Shown one piece after another: positions 1 to 8,650 of a DNA stretch of 64,000 bases. The position numbers and the translations under genes were made by a program. Position 1 is the first letter of the stretch. Each line of letters begins with the position of its first letter. The stretch is from Bradyrhizobium sp. S69 (GTDB lineage: Bacteria; Pseudomonadota; Alphaproteobacteria; Rhizobiales; Xanthobacteraceae): assembly GCF_009766005.1 (NCBI RefSeq), contig NZ_LMUK01000043.1:29160-93159 (forward strand), given 5' to 3'. The notes beneath the pieces are model-generated. The model was not told the origin of the DNA. It worked only from the letters and a program-made list of their open reading frames with translations, and did not search any database.

Positions 1-5
1 TCCCC

Positions 6-21
6 AAGAAGCGTGCTTCTT
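6..21. other. Short perfect hairpin at window edge
   Basis: Two 7-base arms, AAGAAGC and GCTTCTT, are separated by GT. No T-run follows closely, so it is a weak terminator candidate for a gene lying to the left of the window. The rest of 22-269 holds no gene I can support. Confidence 0.3.
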
Positions 22-269
22 AGGAATTTGACACCTGCCATTGGGGCGTCAGGACCACACGACTTCGCCGTCCGCATCACGCGCTGTTCGTCAAAAGCGC
101 ATCCGCGTCCACCGCTCCCCGCCCCAACGTCAGTGACGATGGCCAACGTCCCCTCATCTCGGGACAGGATGGCAAAGAATAAGCAGGTGATTTGGGTCAA
201 GAGTCAAGGACAATTTCTGAAAATCAGAAATGCCGTGGAGGTGTGAAGGGATAAACACGGCAAATCAGA

Positions 270-548
270 TTGAAGCGCTTCAACAAATTCGATTTTGCGC
301 GCACCGCTACTTTGCCAGACGGGATGACAGCTGCGCAATTTGGGCAACTCGCCGGATTTTCTAAAGGACCAGCAGCATCGAGTCTGGCGTCCACTGAGGC
401 TAGTGCCGAAGTGATAGCGGCCCTTCAATCAAGCGGTGTGACAGAGCAGGCTATCAGTGCGGCCCAGCAATTTTACGAGCAAGTTGCAAATGCAAATCCT
501 CAAAATCTGTCTGCAATTCAGCGCTCAGCCCTGCTTGCAAACATCTGA
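270..548 (+). CDS. Hypothetical small protein
   Basis: A 92-residue reading frame opened by TTG; an in-frame stop at 252-254 rules out a longer product. The first in-frame ATG (324) would give 74 residues, and neither start has a convincing ribosome binding site. The product is Ala/Ser/Gln-rich and looks helical, with no signal peptide, membrane segment or motif I recognise. It stands alone: the next gene starts 307 bases downstream. The amino-acid composition looks protein-like rather than antisense noise, but I cannot assign a function and the start is uncertain. Confidence 0.35.
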   Translation: MKRFNKFDFARTATLPDGMTAAQFGQLAGFSKGPAASSLASTEASAEVIAALQSSGVTEQAISAAQQFYEQVANANPQNLSAIQRSALLANI

Positions 549-855
549 AGGCATACAAATGAACACGGGGCGGATGTCGCGCTGAGGTGTCCGTGGATGG
601 CAGGGATCGAACGCCCAAATTCCGTTAGCGAGGGCAATCCATTCGCCCGCTAGCATCACCGAGCTGGCTCAGACACATGCAGACACAATCGGGTGTCAGG
701 CCTGCTCTTCCGAGCGCCCAAGGCGATTTTTGTTTCAAGGCCATTTCTGTCGTTGGCGCAGGAAGTGCCGACCGCCTTGAACAATGTCCGTTTTGAGGGC
801 TTATTTGCTCACGCTGGGTTTTTCCTGGCTTTCGATGAACTTGGGCGAGGGGTCG
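549..855. other. Intergenic region, no gene seen
   Basis: Short frames here lack ribosome binding sites and look random. There is no tRNA-like fold and no strong terminator. The right end presumably holds the promoter of the secreted protein gene at 856. Confidence 0.4.
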
Positions 856-1392
856 ATGCAGACGATCAGGTTTCTTCTCTTGTCGGGTACTTTAGTGGCC
901 ATTTGCGCCTCATCGGCCACAGCGGCCGCGCCCGAGAATTTACGCAACAAGACATTCACCGTGTCCTGGAGCGAAGAGCATAACCAAAGCCGCGATGGGG
1001 GTGAATTCCGGGACGTTTCCGTGCCGTACCTGTGGACGATGTATGTCAGTTCGGCCGGCAGGGGTTTCACCCGATTGCATGCCGGCGGGGGACGCGGGGC
1101 TGGCACCCACGAGAGCGTCGGAAAAGGGGGCTCGTCGTTTGGCGGTGGGGAGCACGCCGCCACCTTCACCAGTTCGGGTATCGTGGTGAGAGCCAATTTC
1201 GGAGAAGCCGCGCGGCAGATCAGTATCGCCGTGACGGGATCAGGATGTTCTGCCCAGATCGTGGTCGGCAAGACGCCTGGCGTCGAGGTGGCCAAGTTTA
1301 CCCGCACGGATGGGCGACACTTCGAGATCCGTTCGCTAAGCGCGGGCGCGGCCAGTTGTCAGCTGCAGGAAGGGAACGCGTTTGCCAATTGA
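856..1392 (+). CDS. Secreted protein, paralogue of the protein at 4521
   Basis: A 178-residue protein with a clear Sec signal peptide (MQTIRFLLLSG, then a hydrophobic core and an Ala-rich cleavage region near residue 24). I chose ATG 856 because the purine-rich stretch GGGCGAGGGG ends a few bases upstream; an upstream ATG at 835 would spoil the signal peptide. The mature part starts with 'KTFTVSW', carries 'YVSSAGRGFTR' in the middle, has one Cys in 'SGCSAQ', and ends with 'SCQLQEGN'. The protein at 4521 shows the same order: RTVNVSF, YVSSAGRIFSR, a central Cys and 'TCSVSTGN'. The two are therefore diverged paralogues on either side of the caspase-like gene. Function unknown; a periplasmic or surface beta-rich protein is a guess. 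Confidence 0.7.
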   Translation: MQTIRFLLLSGTLVAICASSATAAAPENLRNKTFTVSWSEEHNQSRDGGEFRDVSVPYLWTMYVSSAGRGFTRLHAGGGRGAGTHESVGKGGSSFGGGEHAATFTSSGIVVRANFGEAARQISIAVTGSGCSAQIVVGKTPGVEVAKFTRTDGRHFEIRSLSAGAASCQLQEGNAFAN

Positions 1393-1460
1393 ACGCGACT
1401 ATCTCGCTTCCCGCATCGAACTCTTGAAGCGTGCAGGCGCGAGAATCAAGCCGGCTGGCC

Positions 1461-1820
1461 TCATTCGCAATACTGGTTGCCATTGAACGTGAAGCACTTC
1501 GCGGGCCCCTCGGCTACCGGATGGTCTTTGCGAAGAATGGCGTGTCGCCTGTGGGTGTGCGTGCGTAGCGGGTCATCGAGCGTCATCGCCATCGTGCACC
1601 GCTCCCTCAGGTCTCCATCGAGAACGGGTTTCCACGTCGCGTGGCTCCCCTCGACAGCGCATGTCAACATCAGGGATTTCTGGACGCAGATGTAGGCCCC
1701 GTCGCTGAACGACCTGCTGTTATAAATACACATCGGGCCAGGGCCGACTTTCTCCGCCGAGGCGGCCGCCGATCCCAGGCAACCGATGCAGGTGAAGATC
1801 CATCCAAGATGCCGGATCAT
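1461..1820 (-). CDS. Small secreted Cys-rich protein sharing its C-terminus with the caspase-like protein
   Basis: A 119-residue protein on the minus strand, opposite to its neighbours. ATG at 1820 is preceded by TTTGGAGGACC, a strong ribosome binding site, and starts a signal peptide (MIRHLGWIFTCIGCLGSAA). The mature part begins with a Cys-containing motif, 'MCIYNSRSFSDGAYICVQ', which recalls small secreted DUF1496-like proteins, and ends in 'KCFTFNGNQYCE'. The caspase-like protein encoded divergently at 2104 ends in 'KCFAFNGKSYCE', and the similarity extends to the DNA. A shared terminal tag on two adjacent secreted proteins suggests a common partner or processing, but that is inference. 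Confidence 0.7.
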   Translation of the reverse strand: MIRHLGWIFTCIGCLGSAAASAEKVGPGPMCIYNSRSFSDGAYICVQKSLMLTCAVEGSHATWKPVLDGDLRERCTMAMTLDDPLRTHTHRRHAILRKDHPVAEGPAKCFTFNGNQYCE

Positions 1821-2103
1821 CGATGCGGTCCTCCAAATGACCAACCCGGGGAGGGGGCGAGGAAAATAGAGCACTTGCAGCATATTCCGAAGGCCGCGGT
1901 CCGTGCCGTCGGAAGCAAACATTGGCGCGTCCCGTCAGCAACAAGCTTGAGCCGACAGTTCTGCTGGCGACTGTGAGTTATCTCACTTACAAGGTTTCGG
2001 GAACTGCTACCTGCATTTGAAAGCTTCGATCACCTCGCCCGACAACTTGCCGGCTGGAGTTTTGCTTGGTATGGCTCAACGATACTGTTGTTGGGGGCCT
2101 TTG

Positions 2104-4485
2104 ATGCGGTCCGCGCTGCTGTTTTTGACGGCATTTTTGTTCTGTGCTTCCGCAGACGCCGCGCTGGCCGACAAACGGGTCGCGCTGGTCATTGGGATGT
2201 CCAAATACCAGCAGGTACCTAAGCTGACTAATCCGTCTCGCGACGCCGACGCTGTGGCTGCGCTTTTCAAGAATGCCGGCTTTGACGTCATCGATAGCGA
2301 ACGCGATCTGGGCATCGCCGACCTGCGCCGCGCCATACGTAGATTCTCCGAGACGTCGCGCGATGCGGACATCGCCGTGGTTTATTACGCCGGCCATGGC
2401 ATCGAGGTAGACGGCACGAATTACCTGATCCCGGCGGACGCCAAACTCACCAGCGATTTCGACATCGAGGACGAGACGATTTCGCTCGACCGGATATTGA
2501 AGGCGCTGGAGTCGGCCAAGCGGCTTAAGCTCGTCATCCTCGATGCCTGCCGCGACAACCCGTTCTCGACGACCATGAAGCGCAGCGTCGCCAGCCGCTC
2601 GATCGGGCGCGGCCTTGCCAAGATCGAACCGGCAATGTCGGACACACTGGTCGCGTTCGCTGCCAAGGCCGGCGCCGTCGCCAGTGATGGTGACGGCGAA
2701 AACAGCCCGTTCGCGACCGCTTTGGTCAAATACATCACCGAACCCGGGCTCGACCTGCGATTGGCCTTCGGCCGCGTTCGCGACGATGTCCTGAAGAACA
2801 CCTCGAACCGCCAGGAGCCATTCGTTTATGGCTCGCTGGGCGGCGAAACCATGGCGCTGGTGCCCGCCGCGAGCAAGCCGGTCGATGCGGAAGCACAGGC
2901 GCGGGTCGACTATGAGCTGGCCGCTCAGGTGGGCACCAAGCAGGCCTGGGACTCCTTTCTCAGAGGTCACGCCACCGGTTATTATTCAAATCTCGCCCGC
3001 GCGCAGAATGACAAGCTGACGTCCGCACAACAGACCCGCGCCAAGGCCGATGACGCGCGCCGCGACGCCGAGGCACAGGCCGAGCAGAAGGCTGTCGAAC
3101 TTCGCCGGCAGCTTGAAGAGCAGAGTGTGCGCCAGACCGCCGAGGTCAAACAAAAATTATCCGAGCAAGCCAAAAAGGATCTCGAAGCCGCGCGACGTCA
3201 GCTTGCGGAACAGGCGAAAAAGGAACTGGACGACGCCAGGCGCCAGGTGGAGATCGCACAGCGGCAGGCCGAAGCGGCCCGGCAGCAAGTCGAGGACACC
3301 AAACGCCAGGCGATCGCAGACGCCCAGCGTCAAGTTGAACAGGCGAAGGTTGCAGCCAAGGCCGATGAAGCGCGTCGCGACGCGGAGGAACAGGCCGCGC
3401 AGAAGGCTGTCGAACTTCGCCGGCAACTTGAAGAGCAGAGTGTGCGCCAGACCGCCGAGGTCAAACAAAAATTATCCGAGCAAGCCAAAAAGGATTTCGA
3501 AGACGCACGACGTCAGCTTGCGGAACAGGCGAAAAAGGAATTGGACGACGCCAGGCTCCAGGTCGAGATCGCACAGCGGCAGGCCGACGCGGCCCGGCGG
3601 CAAGTCGAGGACACCAAACGCCAGGCGATCGCGGACGCCCAGCGTCAGGCTGAAGAGGCGAAGGTTGCGGCCAAGACCGATGAAGCGCGCCGCGACGCCG
3701 AGGAACAGGCCGCGCAGAAGACTGTCGAACTTCGCCGGCAGCTTGAAGAGCAGAGTTTGCGTCAGACCGCCGAGGTCAAACAAAAATTATCCGAGCAAGC
3801 CAAAAAGGATCTCGAAGACGCGCGACGTCAGCTTGCGGAACAGGCGAAAAAGGAACTGGACGACGCCAGGCGCCAGGTGGAGATCGCACAGCAGCAGGCC
3901 GACGCGGCCCGGCAGCAAGTCGAGGACACCAAACGCCAGGCGATCGCAGACGCCCAGCGTCAGGTTGAAGAGGCGAAGGTTGCAGCCAGAGCCGATGCCG
4001 AGAAGGTGGCGTCGCTGGATCCCAGCCAGGCAATTCAACCGCCCCCTGCGCCCGCCGCACATATGGATCAGGCCGATATCATACGCCTGCTACAGGCCCA
4101 TCTGAAACGGGTCGGTTGCGATGCCGCAGAAGCCACCGGAACCTGGGACGACGGCTCCAGGAAGGCACTCGATCTCTTCAACAAGAACGCGCAGACAGCG
4201 TTCGACGTCAAGCTGGCCAGCCTCGATGCCCTGGATGCCGTCCGCAGCAAGCCCGATCGCGTGTGTCCGCTGGTTTGCGGAAAGGGACAACGCGCGGATG
4301 GCGATCGCTGCGTTCAGATCGGTTGCGCCGGCGGCTTCTTTTTAAACTCCAGCGGGGCCTGTGAGAAACGCCAGGAACCGGCCCCGAAAGCGCGGACCGC
4401 GGCGAAGGACCCTGCGCCTCGCCGATCCGCCCCGTCCGGCGGCGGAAAGTGCTTCGCATTCAATGGCAAAAGTTATTGCGAATGA
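2104..4485 (+). CDS. Caspase-like (peptidase C14) secreted protein with triple coiled-coil repeat
   Basis: A 793-residue protein. ATG 2104 begins a classic signal peptide (about residues 1-22); an upstream ATG at 2071 is possible. Residues 24-260 form a caspase p20-like domain: the strand 'RVALVIGMSKY', the catalytic His98 in 'YYAGHG' and the catalytic Cys149 in 'LDACRDNPF'. Residues about 319-633 are three near-identical 105-residue Glu/Lys/Arg/Gln-rich repeats predicted to be a long coiled coil. After a Pro/Ala linker comes a segment that resembles a peptidoglycan-binding fold ('DIIRLLQAHLKRVGCD'), then a Cys-rich segment and the terminal 'KCFAFNGKSYCE'. Such proteins are orthocaspase/metacaspase relatives that usually cleave after Arg or Lys. 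The signal peptide places it in the periplasm. A paralogous secreted pair flanks it; the one at 4521 lies 35 bases downstream and is probably co-transcribed. Confidence 0.85.
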   Translation: MRSALLFLTAFLFCASADAALADKRVALVIGMSKYQQVPKLTNPSRDADAVAALFKNAGFDVIDSERDLGIADLRRAIRRFSETSRDADIAVVYYAGHGIEVDGTNYLIPADAKLTSDFDIEDETISLDRILKALESAKRLKLVILDACRDNPFSTTMKRSVASRSIGRGLAKIEPAMSDTLVAFAAKAGAVASDGDGENSPFATALVKYITEPGLDLRLAFGRVRDDVLKNTSNRQEPFVYGSLGGETMALVPAASKPVDAEAQARVDYELAAQVGTKQAWDSFLRGHATGYYSNLARAQNDKLTSAQQTRAKADDARRDAEAQAEQKAVELRRQLEEQSVRQTAEVKQKLSEQAKKDLEAARRQLAEQAKKELDDARRQVEIAQRQAEAARQQVEDTKRQAIADAQRQVEQAKVAAKADEARRDAEEQAAQKAVELRRQLEEQSVRQTAEVKQKLSEQAKKDFEDARRQLAEQAKKELDDARLQVEIAQRQADAARRQVEDTKRQAIADAQRQAEEAKVAAKTDEARRDAEEQAAQKTVELRRQLEEQSLRQTAEVKQKLSEQAKKDLEDARRQLAEQAKKELDDARRQVEIAQQQADAARQQVEDTKRQAIADAQRQVEEAKVAARADAEKVASLDPSQAIQPPPAPAAHMDQADIIRLLQAHLKRVGCDAAEATGTWDDGSRKALDLFNKNAQTAFDVKLASLDALDAVRSKPDRVCPLVCGKGQRADGDRCVQIGCAGGFFLNSSGACEKRQEPAPKARTAAKDPAPRRSAPSGGGKCFAFNGKSYCE
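3058..4002 (+). repeat. Three direct tandem repeats of 315 bp inside the caspase-like gene
   Basis: The same 315-base unit (105 codons) occurs three times; the anchor TCAAACAAAAATTATCCGAG falls at 3146, 3461 and 3776. Units differ at scattered single bases. The period is a multiple of three, so copy-number change keeps the frame. It encodes the coiled-coil rod. Confidence 0.9.
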
Positions 4486-4520
4486 CTGATTTTGCGACTT
4501 CTTGGAGTTGGAGACTCGAT

Positions 4521-5024
4521 ATGAAATTCTACTTGGCGCTTGGCATGGCGTTTTTTATTGCCGCGCCGTCATTTGCTGCCGGAGCCCCCGCTCAGCTCCT
4601 CGGCAGGACAGTCAACGTTTCGTTCAACATGGGCGGCTCGGCAAGGACTGAAAGCGGCCGCGTCGTATCGGCGACCAGGCGTGTCACACAAGTTATCTAT
4701 GTCAGCTCAGCCGGCCGGATTTTCTCGCGGGCGGCCCAGAGCGCGCAGACAGGTTCTGTTGTCCAGGAACGGGCACCGGGCGAAACGTTGTGGCACTTTG
4801 CAAACGGCAGACTGATCTTTCAAAGAAGAACTGTCAGCGGCGCATTCATGGGGCAAATCACCTTTGGTTCAAGTTTCCAGACTTGCGACGTATCTGGAAT
4901 CATCGGCCACGAAGGTGGGAAGCCAATTCTCTGGAAGGGCTTGAACGGAGAGACATTTGAGTCTGTCGGGCCATTGTCGATCTCTGACGGAACATGCTCC
5001 GTGTCAACCGGGAACGGGCTCTAA
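4521..5024 (+). CDS. Secreted protein, paralogue of the protein at 856
   Basis: A 167-residue protein. ATG 4521 has GGAG seven bases upstream and starts a signal peptide (MKFYLALGMAFFIAAPSFAAG). The mature part has 'YVSSAGRIFSR', a Cys in 'FQTCDVSG', and ends 'TCSVSTGNGL', in the same order as the protein at 856. It begins 35 bases after the caspase-like gene, so the two are likely one transcript. I do not recognise a named domain. Possible roles are a partner, inhibitor or substrate of the caspase-like protein; only proximity and co-duplication support this. Confidence 0.7.
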   Translation: MKFYLALGMAFFIAAPSFAAGAPAQLLGRTVNVSFNMGGSARTESGRVVSATRRVTQVIYVSSAGRIFSRAAQSAQTGSVVQERAPGETLWHFANGRLIFQRRTVSGAFMGQITFGSSFQTCDVSGIIGHEGGKPILWKGLNGETFESVGPLSISDGTCSVSTGNGL

Positions 5025-5246
5025 GCTTTCGCGAGGAGAATCCCGGAAAATCATTCCAAGATCAGGGGTTTCGCCTCCTAGGGTTCTGGAATAATGAAGG
5101 GCTGCGTGACATCGGCGGTATCGCGGTATCCTCTCAACGATACTTGAAAACGATACTTGCCGCTCGCGCGCACCCTGTCCCGGCACGCCGCTTGGCGGCG
5201 CGCCACCCTCTCCCACAAGGGGGGAGGGAGAGCGAAGTGAAACCTG

Positions 5247-5948
5247 ATGTCCATTGGCCATTCGATCCGCGCGCAGATTCCGCCCATTCATCGTGAAGGC
5301 TATCCGTTCATCGGTGGCTTTGCGCTGGCGAGCCTCATTCTGTTCTGGATCTGGACGCCGCTCGGCTGGATCGGCACGGTGCTGACGATCTGGTGCGCGC
5401 TGTTCTTTCGCGATCCAGTCCGGGTCACGCCGGTGCGGGAAGGCATCGTGGTGGCGCCGGCCGACGGCCGCGTTTCGATGATCGGGCAGGTGGTGCCGCC
5501 GGCCGAGCTTGGTCTCGGCGACCGGCCGCTGCCGCGGATATCGATCTTCATGAGCGTGTTCAACTGCCACGTGAACCGCAGTCCGGTGGCGGGGCGGATC
5601 GATCGGATCGCCTATCGGCCGGGCACCTTCATCAACGCCGAACTCGACAAAGCGAGCGAAGACAATGAGCGCAATTCGCTGGTGATCTCGACGCCGAACA
5701 ACGGCCGCATCGGCGTGATCCAGATCGCAGGCCTGGTGGCGCGCCGGATCGTGTCGTTTGTTCGCGAAGGCCAGCAGCTCGGCGCCGGCGAGCGATTCGG
5801 CCTGATCCGGTTCGGCTCGCGGCTCGACGTCTATCTGCCCGAGGGAACCACGGCGCTGGTCTCGGAAGGCCAGACCGCGGTGGCCGGCGAGACGATTCTG
5901 GCCGATTTCAGGCTCAGCGACTCGGGGCGGATTTTTCGGGCGGATTAA
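5247..5948 (+). CDS. psd: Phosphatidylserine decarboxylase proenzyme
   Basis: A 233-residue protein of the short bacterial PSD type. It converts phosphatidylserine to phosphatidylethanolamine at the inner membrane. An N-terminal hydrophobic hairpin (about residues 20-50) anchors it. 'FFRDPVR', 'PADGRVS' and 'MSVFNCHVNRSP' are family motifs. 'RFGSR' near residue 190 holds the Gly-Ser pair where the proenzyme cleaves itself to form the pyruvoyl group. The upstream 5025-5246 is non-coding and contains a duplicated ACGATACTTG and a GC-rich repeat-like tract. pssA follows 73 bases downstream, giving substrate-making and substrate-using enzymes in one operon. Confidence 0.93.
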   Translation: MSIGHSIRAQIPPIHREGYPFIGGFALASLILFWIWTPLGWIGTVLTIWCALFFRDPVRVTPVREGIVVAPADGRVSMIGQVVPPAELGLGDRPLPRISIFMSVFNCHVNRSPVAGRIDRIAYRPGTFINAELDKASEDNERNSLVISTPNNGRIGVIQIAGLVARRIVSFVREGQQLGAGERFGLIRFGSRLDVYLPEGTTALVSEGQTAVAGETILADFRLSDSGRIFRAD

Positions 5949-6021
5949 CCATCGGCGCGCTCCGCTTCGCCCGCTTCCCGCCACAATGGCGGGGCGGCCC
6001 GGCATTTGCTATATTGCGCTG

Positions 6022-6909
6022 ATGATGCAGATGCCTGCCGATCCCAGAAATCCCGAATTGCGCCGTCGCCGGTTTCGCCCGATCCCGGTGCGGATGCTGG
6101 TGCCCAACGTCATCACGCTGCTGGCGATCTGCGCCGGGCTGACGGCGATCCGGCTGTCCACCGAAGGACGGATGGAATTGGCGGTGGCCGCGATCGTGTT
6201 CGCCGCGGTGCTCGACGGCCTCGACGGCCGGGTGGCGCGCATGATCAAGGGCCAGTCGAAATTCGGCGCCGAGCTCGACAGTCTGGCGGATTTCGTCAAT
6301 TTCGGCGTCGCTCCCGGATTGATCCTGTATTTCTGGCAGCTGCATGAGCTCGGCAATGGCGGCTGGATCGCGGCGATGGTGTTCGCGATCTCGGGCGGCT
6401 TGCGGCTTGCGCGCTTCAACGCCACCATGGACGATCCCGACAAACCGCCGTTTGCCGCGAATTATTTCACCGGCGTTCCGGCGCCGCTCGGCGCGATCAC
6501 GGTGTTGCTGCCGATCTATCTGGCGTTCCTGACGATCCCAAAGCCTCCGGCGGTCGTGACCGCGTTCTACACGCTCCTGATCGCGTTCCTGATGGTGTCG
6601 CGGCTGCCGGTGTTTTCCGGCAAGACCGTGCGGATGCGGGTGCCACCGGAAATGGTGCTGCCGGTTTTCGTCTCGGTGATTTTCTTCATCGCGCTTCTGG
6701 TCGGCTATCCCTGGCACATTCTGTCGGCCTGCACGGTGCTGTATCTGCTGAGCCTGCCGGTGGGATGGAAATCCTACCGCGACCATGAGCGCCGGGCCGC
6801 CGCACAAGCCGCGATGCCGGCCGCTGTCGCTCCGGCAAATCCCACCGCGCCCTTTGCGACGCCGGCGCCCGGGCCGGACCCGGACGATCGGCCGGCACGC
6901 CTGAACTGA
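6022..6909 (+). CDS. pssA: CDP-diacylglycerol-serine O-phosphatidyltransferase
   Basis: A 295-residue integral membrane enzyme that joins CDP-diacylglycerol and L-serine to give phosphatidylserine, the substrate of Psd encoded just upstream. The CDP-alcohol phosphatidyltransferase signature is complete: 'LDGLDGRVAR' followed by 'GAELDSLADFVNFG', with all the conserved Asp and Gly residues. About eight hydrophobic segments follow. The C-terminus is an Ala/Pro-rich tail. I chose ATG 6022, because the sequence from 'MQMPADPRNPELRRRRF' is the usual family N-terminus; ATG 5986 would add twelve residues. There is no strong ribosome binding site at either. Confidence 0.92.
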   Translation: MMQMPADPRNPELRRRRFRPIPVRMLVPNVITLLAICAGLTAIRLSTEGRMELAVAAIVFAAVLDGLDGRVARMIKGQSKFGAELDSLADFVNFGVAPGLILYFWQLHELGNGGWIAAMVFAISGGLRLARFNATMDDPDKPPFAANYFTGVPAPLGAITVLLPIYLAFLTIPKPPAVVTAFYTLLIAFLMVSRLPVFSGKTVRMRVPPEMVLPVFVSVIFFIALLVGYPWHILSACTVLYLLSLPVGWKSYRDHERRAAAQAAMPAAVAPANPTAPFATPAPGPDPDDRPARLN

Positions 6910-7071
6910 ACGGCCTGGCTGATATCCGAGGGATCACCGCCAAATAGCAGCCATGAGCGATTGCCGAGTTGGGTCCGTTCCCAATCTCGGCTATAGCGCT
7001 GGCGTGGGCGGCCTTAACAAAATCGGCCGCGCCTTGAAAATACTGCCCTACGAAAATCAGGAGAGAACGCC

Positions 7072-7791
7072 GTGACGAATTCCGCATCCGCGCCGCTGCC
7101 CGCTTCCTTGCTTGAGGCGTTGGGTCGCTATGACACGCCGACGATCTGCAACGCGATGGAGGTCGTGGCGCCGGAGCGCCGGCTGATCGGCTACACCACC
7201 AAGCCGCTGGTTTGCCCGTTTCCCGATCTGCCGCCGATGGTCGGTTATGCGCGCACGGTGACGATCCGCTCGGTGCTGAAATCCGACCTCCCGGCCGCTG
7301 AACAGTCGAAGCGGCGGATCGAATATTACGAATATATGGGCACCGGCCACGGGCCGCGGATCACCGTCATTCAGGACATCGACGGTCCCGATGTCGGTTA
7401 CGGCGCGTTCTGGGGCGAAGTGCAGAGCAACGTCCACAAGGCGCTGGGCTGTCTCGGCGTCATCACCGACGGATCGATCCGCGACATTCCGCAATGGGCG
7501 CCGGGGTTTCAGGCGCTGGCTGGCTCGATCGGGCCGTCGCATGCATGGGTTCACGCCGAGAATTTCGGCGGCGAAGTCCGCGTCGCCGGCATGACCGTGC
7601 GCAATGACGATCTGATTCACGCCGATAGCCACGGCGCTATCGTGATTCCGCATGATATCGCCGCGAAGATTCCCGATGCGGCCGAGCTCTGCGGTCGGCG
7701 CGAGACCCCGATCCTGGAAATCGCGCGCAGCCCCGATTTCACGCTCGAGAAGCTGAAGGCGGCGCTGAAGAAGTCGGCCGAGATTCATTGA
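7072..7791 (+). CDS. RraA family protein
   Basis: A 239-residue protein starting at GTG 7072, with GGAGAG seven bases upstream. It has the RraA/4-hydroxy-4-methyl-2-oxoglutarate aldolase fold: 'YDTPTICNAME' at the N-terminus, the glycine-rich 'GYGAFWGEV' strand and 'ITDGSIRDI', in which the Arg and Asp bind substrate and divalent metal in the aldolase members. Members include RNase E inhibitors and pyruvate aldolases; the former annotation 'dimethylmenaquinone methyltransferase' is a misnomer. The following SDR remnant is 22 bases away in the same direction, suggesting a small catabolic operon. The substrate cannot be told from sequence. Confidence 0.85.
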   Translation: MTNSASAPLPASLLEALGRYDTPTICNAMEVVAPERRLIGYTTKPLVCPFPDLPPMVGYARTVTIRSVLKSDLPAAEQSKRRIEYYEYMGTGHGPRITVIQDIDGPDVGYGAFWGEVQSNVHKALGCLGVITDGSIRDIPQWAPGFQALAGSIGPSHAWVHAENFGGEVRVAGMTVRNDDLIHADSHGAIVIPHDIAAKIPDAAELCGRRETPILEIARSPDFTLEKLKAALKKSAEIH

Positions 7792-7813
7792 TGTAAGTGA
7801 GGGGAGCACCGTG

Positions 7814-8635
7814 ATGAAGATGGACGGCAAGACAGTCTTGATCACGGGCTCGACCGACGGCGTCGGCCGCTATGTCGCCGCCCAGCTAGCAGCCGCCGGC
7901 GCCAAGGTATTGATCCACGGCCGCGACTAGGCGCGCGCGAAAAACCTTGCCGACGAGATTCGCCGGCAAGGGCACGCCGAGCCGACGTTCTACCTCGCGG
8001 ATTTGTCGTCGCTGGCCGGAACCCGGCAACTCGCGGAATCGGTTCTTGCCGATCACAAGCGGATCGATGTCTTCATCAGCAATGCCGGGATCGGTTCGCG
8101 CACGCTGGGCGCCGAGCGCCAGACCAGCGCGGACGGCCACGAGTTGCGCTTCGCGGTGAATTACCTCTCGGGCTTCCTGCTGGCGTATCTGTTGCTGCCC
8201 GTGATCAAGGCGAGCGCGCCGTCGCGGATCGTCAATGTCGCGTCGCTCGGCCAGCACCCGATCGATTTCGACGACGTGATGATCACCAGGGGTTACAATG
8301 GCGGGCGAGCTTATTCGCAGAGCAAGCTCTCGCAGATCATGTTCACCATCGATCTGGCCCATGAGCTGAAGGGATCTGGCGTCACGGTCAATTCCCTGCA
8401 CCCGGCCACCTACATGAATACCACGATGGTGCGGCAAGGCGGCATCACGCCGATCTCGACGGTGGAGCAGGGCGGCGCGGCGATCCTGCATCTGGCGGCC
8501 GGCGACGACATGGCCGGCCGAAGCGGGTTGTTCTTCAACGGCATGTACGAAGCGCAGGCCAACCCGCAGGCGTATGATGTGACAGCGCGCAAAAAGTTGC
8601 GCGCGCTGAGCCTGGAGCTGACGGGGCTGGGTTAG
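7814..8635 (+). pseudogene. Short-chain dehydrogenase interrupted by an in-frame amber codon
   Basis: Starting at ATG 7814 (AGGGGAG upstream) the frame reads an SDR N-terminus with the NAD(P)-binding motif 'TGSTDGVGR', then meets TAG at 7928-7930 (codon 39) right after 'LIHGRD'. The same frame continues without further damage to 8635, giving 'FISNAGIG', 'NVASLG', the catalytic 'YSQSK' and a normal C-terminus. Only one substitution (for example CAG or GAG to TAG) separates it from an intact gene of about 273 residues. It is either a very recent pseudogene, a sequencing error, or expressed by readthrough. An internal start in the downstream part would lack the cofactor site. Confidence 0.8.
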
Positions 8636-8650
8636 TGGGGGCATACTATT

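Noticed and set aside
169..246. A 25-codon ORF (MAKNKQVIWVKSQG...) near the left edge
   Set aside because: No clear ribosome binding site, no structured element downstream and no biosynthetic gene for it to lead; could be chance.
598..700. A tRNA-like GGATCGAACGCC stretch
   Set aside because: No acceptor stem, no anticodon arm and no CCA-side pairing could be built.
3058..4002. Regular repeats that could be mistaken for a CRISPR array
   Set aside because: Units are 315 bases, contiguous and in frame, without spacers; they encode a coiled coil.
3050..4105. A 351-residue Arg/Ser-rich frame on the plus strand inside the caspase-like gene
   Set aside because: It is the alternative frame of the coiled-coil repeats and repeats with the same 315-base period; no ribosome binding site or known motif.
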